A stretch of DNA of 48,595 bases from CAZAGO01 sp964485045 (GTDB taxonomy: Archaea > Nanobdellota > Nanobdellia > Pacearchaeales > GW2011-AR1), in assembly GCA_964485045.1 (NCBI GenBank), contig CAZAGO010000001.1, positions 1 through 48,595 of the forward strand, written 5' to 3'. Shown here in pieces: positions 46,748 through 48,595 of this stretch (positions are counted from its first letter, which is position 1; each line of letters opens with the position of its first letter). The notes below the pieces were generated by a model. It searched no databases, was not told the origin of the DNA, and saw nothing but the letters and a program-made list of their open reading frames with translations. The position numbers were made by a program, and so were the translations under genes.

Positions 46748-48595
46748 TTATTCCCAGAGATATTTAATTTGAGAAGAAGTAAATTCTAAATGATTTGATT
46801 CCATCTTTTTCAATTCTTTTCCATTTTTATCACGACATACAACTTCTGCCCAATACTCACGATCCATAGGATTAAAAGGAGATATTATTTTTATAAAGAG
46901 ATTTCCAGTTTTCGTTGTCAAAACCCCTATTCTCTCTGTTTTATAAGGTTCTTTTACATTATCAGGATATATTTTGTATTCGATGCTATCACAAATAGGT
47001 TCGGCAACACTTAACCTTAGAACTTTACTTGTCTCAATGTATGAAAGCGTTGCATAATTAGAAACATGCTGTACAGGAATTTTAAATGTTCCTAAATTAA
47101 TTCTATCTCCTACTTGTTTATTATCTTTATCATAACAATAAAAATATGCACGATAATCTTTTGAAGAATCAAATTTAATTGCATCTATAGTTCTATGGAA
47201 AAGACCATTGTTATCTTTAGTAATTATATCTCCTCCAGAATCATATGACAAAGGAAGAGTTCCAAAAAGAGTATAAAATGAAGAAATACCATAAGTAACC
47301 TTTTCACAAGAAGGATTTGTAATTTTTAAATCTAAATTATTTTTATCTCCAAAAAAAGTTATAACAATTGATGGATCTTCGTTAGATATCAAAACTTTCC
47401 CTACAGGATAACTAGTTTCTGCGATAGGAGTAGCAGCAACATCAGTAATTCTTGGGCAATTTAAATGCCAAACTCTATAAACAAGATGTTGATTCTCGCT
47501 AAGATCATAAGTATTGAATCTGTAGGTATTAGAAGTAGCATCTTTTTTGGTCCATTCAAAAACATTTGCATTTGTATATTTCCCCTCTTCAATCCAATTC
47601 ATAAAGATTACCGAGTGAGGAGTTGCTTTATTATTTATAGTAACAACAATGCTAAGAACATCTCCTGGAATAAGATTTTTCAAAACAGATTCATAATCTC
47701 CTCCAAGAATACTACACGAATCAGCAACTATAAAAGCATCGTTTTTTCCAGTAGCCATTGTAACTATGTTTCCATTTACAGTATATGTTTGTCCAGATTT
47801 TGCAGAATAAGCACATGGAGATATTTGAGTACAACCAAGTTTTTCCCAAGCGCATTGTATTGCAGTATAACAATGCGTATTACAATTTTCTCCTCCTTTA
47901 TTTTTTCCACTCATCCGTTTATCAATAAATTGGTTAAATGAATTCTTAACAGATTCCGCTGAAGAAACTTTGCCTTCACACTTTTCTTTTAAAGCAATAT
48001 ATCTACCTTTTACTTCTTCTACATAAGTATTCCCATTTGTGCATTTGTTTCCTACTCCATTATAGGCTCTAATTGCAGCATCCCATCCAGTATATCTACC
48101 ATCACCACATGCTCCTCCTTCTTTATTTACATAATCGGCATAATTCTTAGATAAAAGAAGTGCCCCCATTTCAATATTTTTTTCAGGATTAAAGAGACTA
48201 GATATACATGACTGATCAGTGCAAACATAGTTAGGAATTATTTGCATAATTCCAATCTCTCCAGCTGTTCCTATCTTTGGACTATTTTTACAATTACTTT
48301 CTTGCATTACTATTGAAAGCAGAAGTAATTTATCAAGTCCGTTATATTTCTTTGATTCTTCTATCATCTTTTTAGCATATGTTGTACAACTATCCCCACA
48401 AGAACAAGATCTCTCTCCATAAGTTTGTCCTGTTTTCCCTAAAGATACTACAAGTGCTATAAATTTATCATCATCGCATACCCCTGTTACTCCCTCAGTA
48501 ATAGGAGTATCTATCGTTGATACCTTTTCTTTTGCTGCTTCCACAGCGGCGGCTTTTTCAGCAGCTACCCTATCTGCTTCTTTTTTTATTTCTTC
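46748..48595 (-). CDS. Exported lytic-transglycosylase-like protein, 5' end beyond the window
   Basis: The frame is open to the last base of the window, so the N-terminus is missing; the visible part begins with an Ala/Lys-rich helix. A transglycosylase (SLT, goose-lysozyme-like) domain follows, with the catalytic Glu in VMQESNCK, the GEIGIMQIIPNY motif and AYNGVGN. Next is a Cys-rich region (HCYTAIQCAWEKLGC ... HSVIFMNW) that could be a papain-like NlpC/CHAP amidase, and then two beta-sandwich repeats near the C-terminus. Many cysteines suggest secretion. Archaea lack murein, so the target may be bacterial cell walls or another glycan. Confidence 0.82.
   Translation of the reverse strand, partial: EEIKKEADRVAAEKAAAVEAAKEKVSTIDTPITEGVTGVCDDDKFIALVVSLGKTGQTYGERSCSCGDSCTTYAKKMIEESKKYNGLDKLLLLSIVMQESNCKNSPKIGTAGEIGIMQIIPNYVCTDQSCISSLFNPEKNIEMGALLLSKNYADYVNKEGGACGDGRYTGWDAAIRAYNGVGNKCTNGNTYVEEVKGRYIALKEKCEGKVSSAESVKNSFNQFIDKRMSGKNKGGENCNTHCYTAIQCAWEKLGCTQISPCAYSAKSGQTYTVNGNIVTMATGKNDAFIVADSCSILGGDYESVLKNLIPGDVLSIVVTINNKATPHSVIFMNWIEEGKYTNANVFEWTKKDATSNTYRFNTYDLSENQHLVYRVWHLNCPRITDVAATPIAETSYPVGKVLISNEDPSIVITFFGDKNNLDLKITNPSCEKVTYGISSFYTLFGTLPLSYDSGGDIITKDNNGLFHRTIDAIKFDSSKDYRAYFYCYDKDNKQVGDRINLGTFKIPVQHVSNYATLSYIETSKVLRLSVAEPICDSIEYKIYPDNVKEPYKTERIGVLTTKTGNLFIKIISPFNPMDREYWAEVVCRDKNGKELKKMESNHLEFTSSQIKYLWE

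Overview
The window is about 48.6 kb of very AT-rich archaeal chromosome. The core information machinery is archaeal: TBP, TFB and TFE, MCM helicase, ATP-dependent DNA ligase, aIF1A, aIF2-beta, eL15, eS17, eS8, an Lsm protein, deoxyhypusine synthase, tRNA-splicing endonuclease and archaeal-type ProRS, GlyRS and AspRS. Mixed with these are genes of bacterial type (LeuRS, a shortened AlaRS, MnmA, a bacterial-style tRNA-guanine transglycosylase), FtsZ, and several short membrane or coiled-coil proteins of unknown function. This mix and the small genes fit a DPANN lineage of the Woesearchaeota/Pacearchaeota kind. That placement is inferred from gene content, not from a tree.

Layout. 1-7.9 kb is one rightward unit centred on tRNA chemistry: a GatE-like subunit without its usual inserted GAD domain, a probably non-discriminating AspRS, a TGT, a GatC-like protein, a Nudix hydrolase, a small membrane protein, GatA, a metallo-beta-lactamase fold protein and Taw3. 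ftsZ follows with a strong promoter and an unusual leader. 9.2-21.5 kb runs mostly leftward: mnmA, nitroreductase, tRNA-Asn, a KH protein, aIF1A, DUF424, a zinc ribbon, aIF2-beta, an OB-fold (RPA-like) protein, mcm, tbp, a membrane AlbA_2 protein, lig and rpl15e. 22-39 kb holds a membrane-anchored HtrA-like protease, a damaged small membrane gene, proS, a DHH phosphoesterase with deoxyhypusine synthase, a SpoIIM-like/rhomboid/tfe operon, a pair of related coiled-coil proteins, alaS, a transglutaminase-like exoprotein, leuS, endA, a class A beta-lactamase-fold protein and rps17e. 39.5-48.6 kb has tRNA-Met and tRNA-Cys, both with introns, tRNA-Arg and tRNA-Leu, HIT, glyS, RNase Z, Lsm, rps8e, tfb and a partial exported lytic-transglycosylase-like protein.

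The most striking feature is a set of short-period tandem arrays (44, 45, 50 and 97 bp, plus single 63-bp duplications) attached to tRNA genes and to one protein gene. At tRNA-Met, tRNA-Arg(UCG) and, as a single extra copy, tRNA-Asn, each unit carries the 3' end of the tRNA. In tRNA-Met the unit also resembles the tRNA's own intron. At the OB-fold gene each 44-bp unit carries a ribosome-binding site and a 14-codon mini-ORF whose stop overlaps the next start. Three arrays contain a 100-N scaffold gap, so their true lengths are unknown. The splicing endonuclease and RNase Z that would process such transcripts are also in the window.

Two divergent promoters look like single TATA elements placed symmetrically between two leaderless starts (13.7 kb and 22.1 kb). 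Several tRNAs also have a TATA box about 25-29 bp from the mature 5' end, so transcription there probably starts at or within a few bases of the tRNA.
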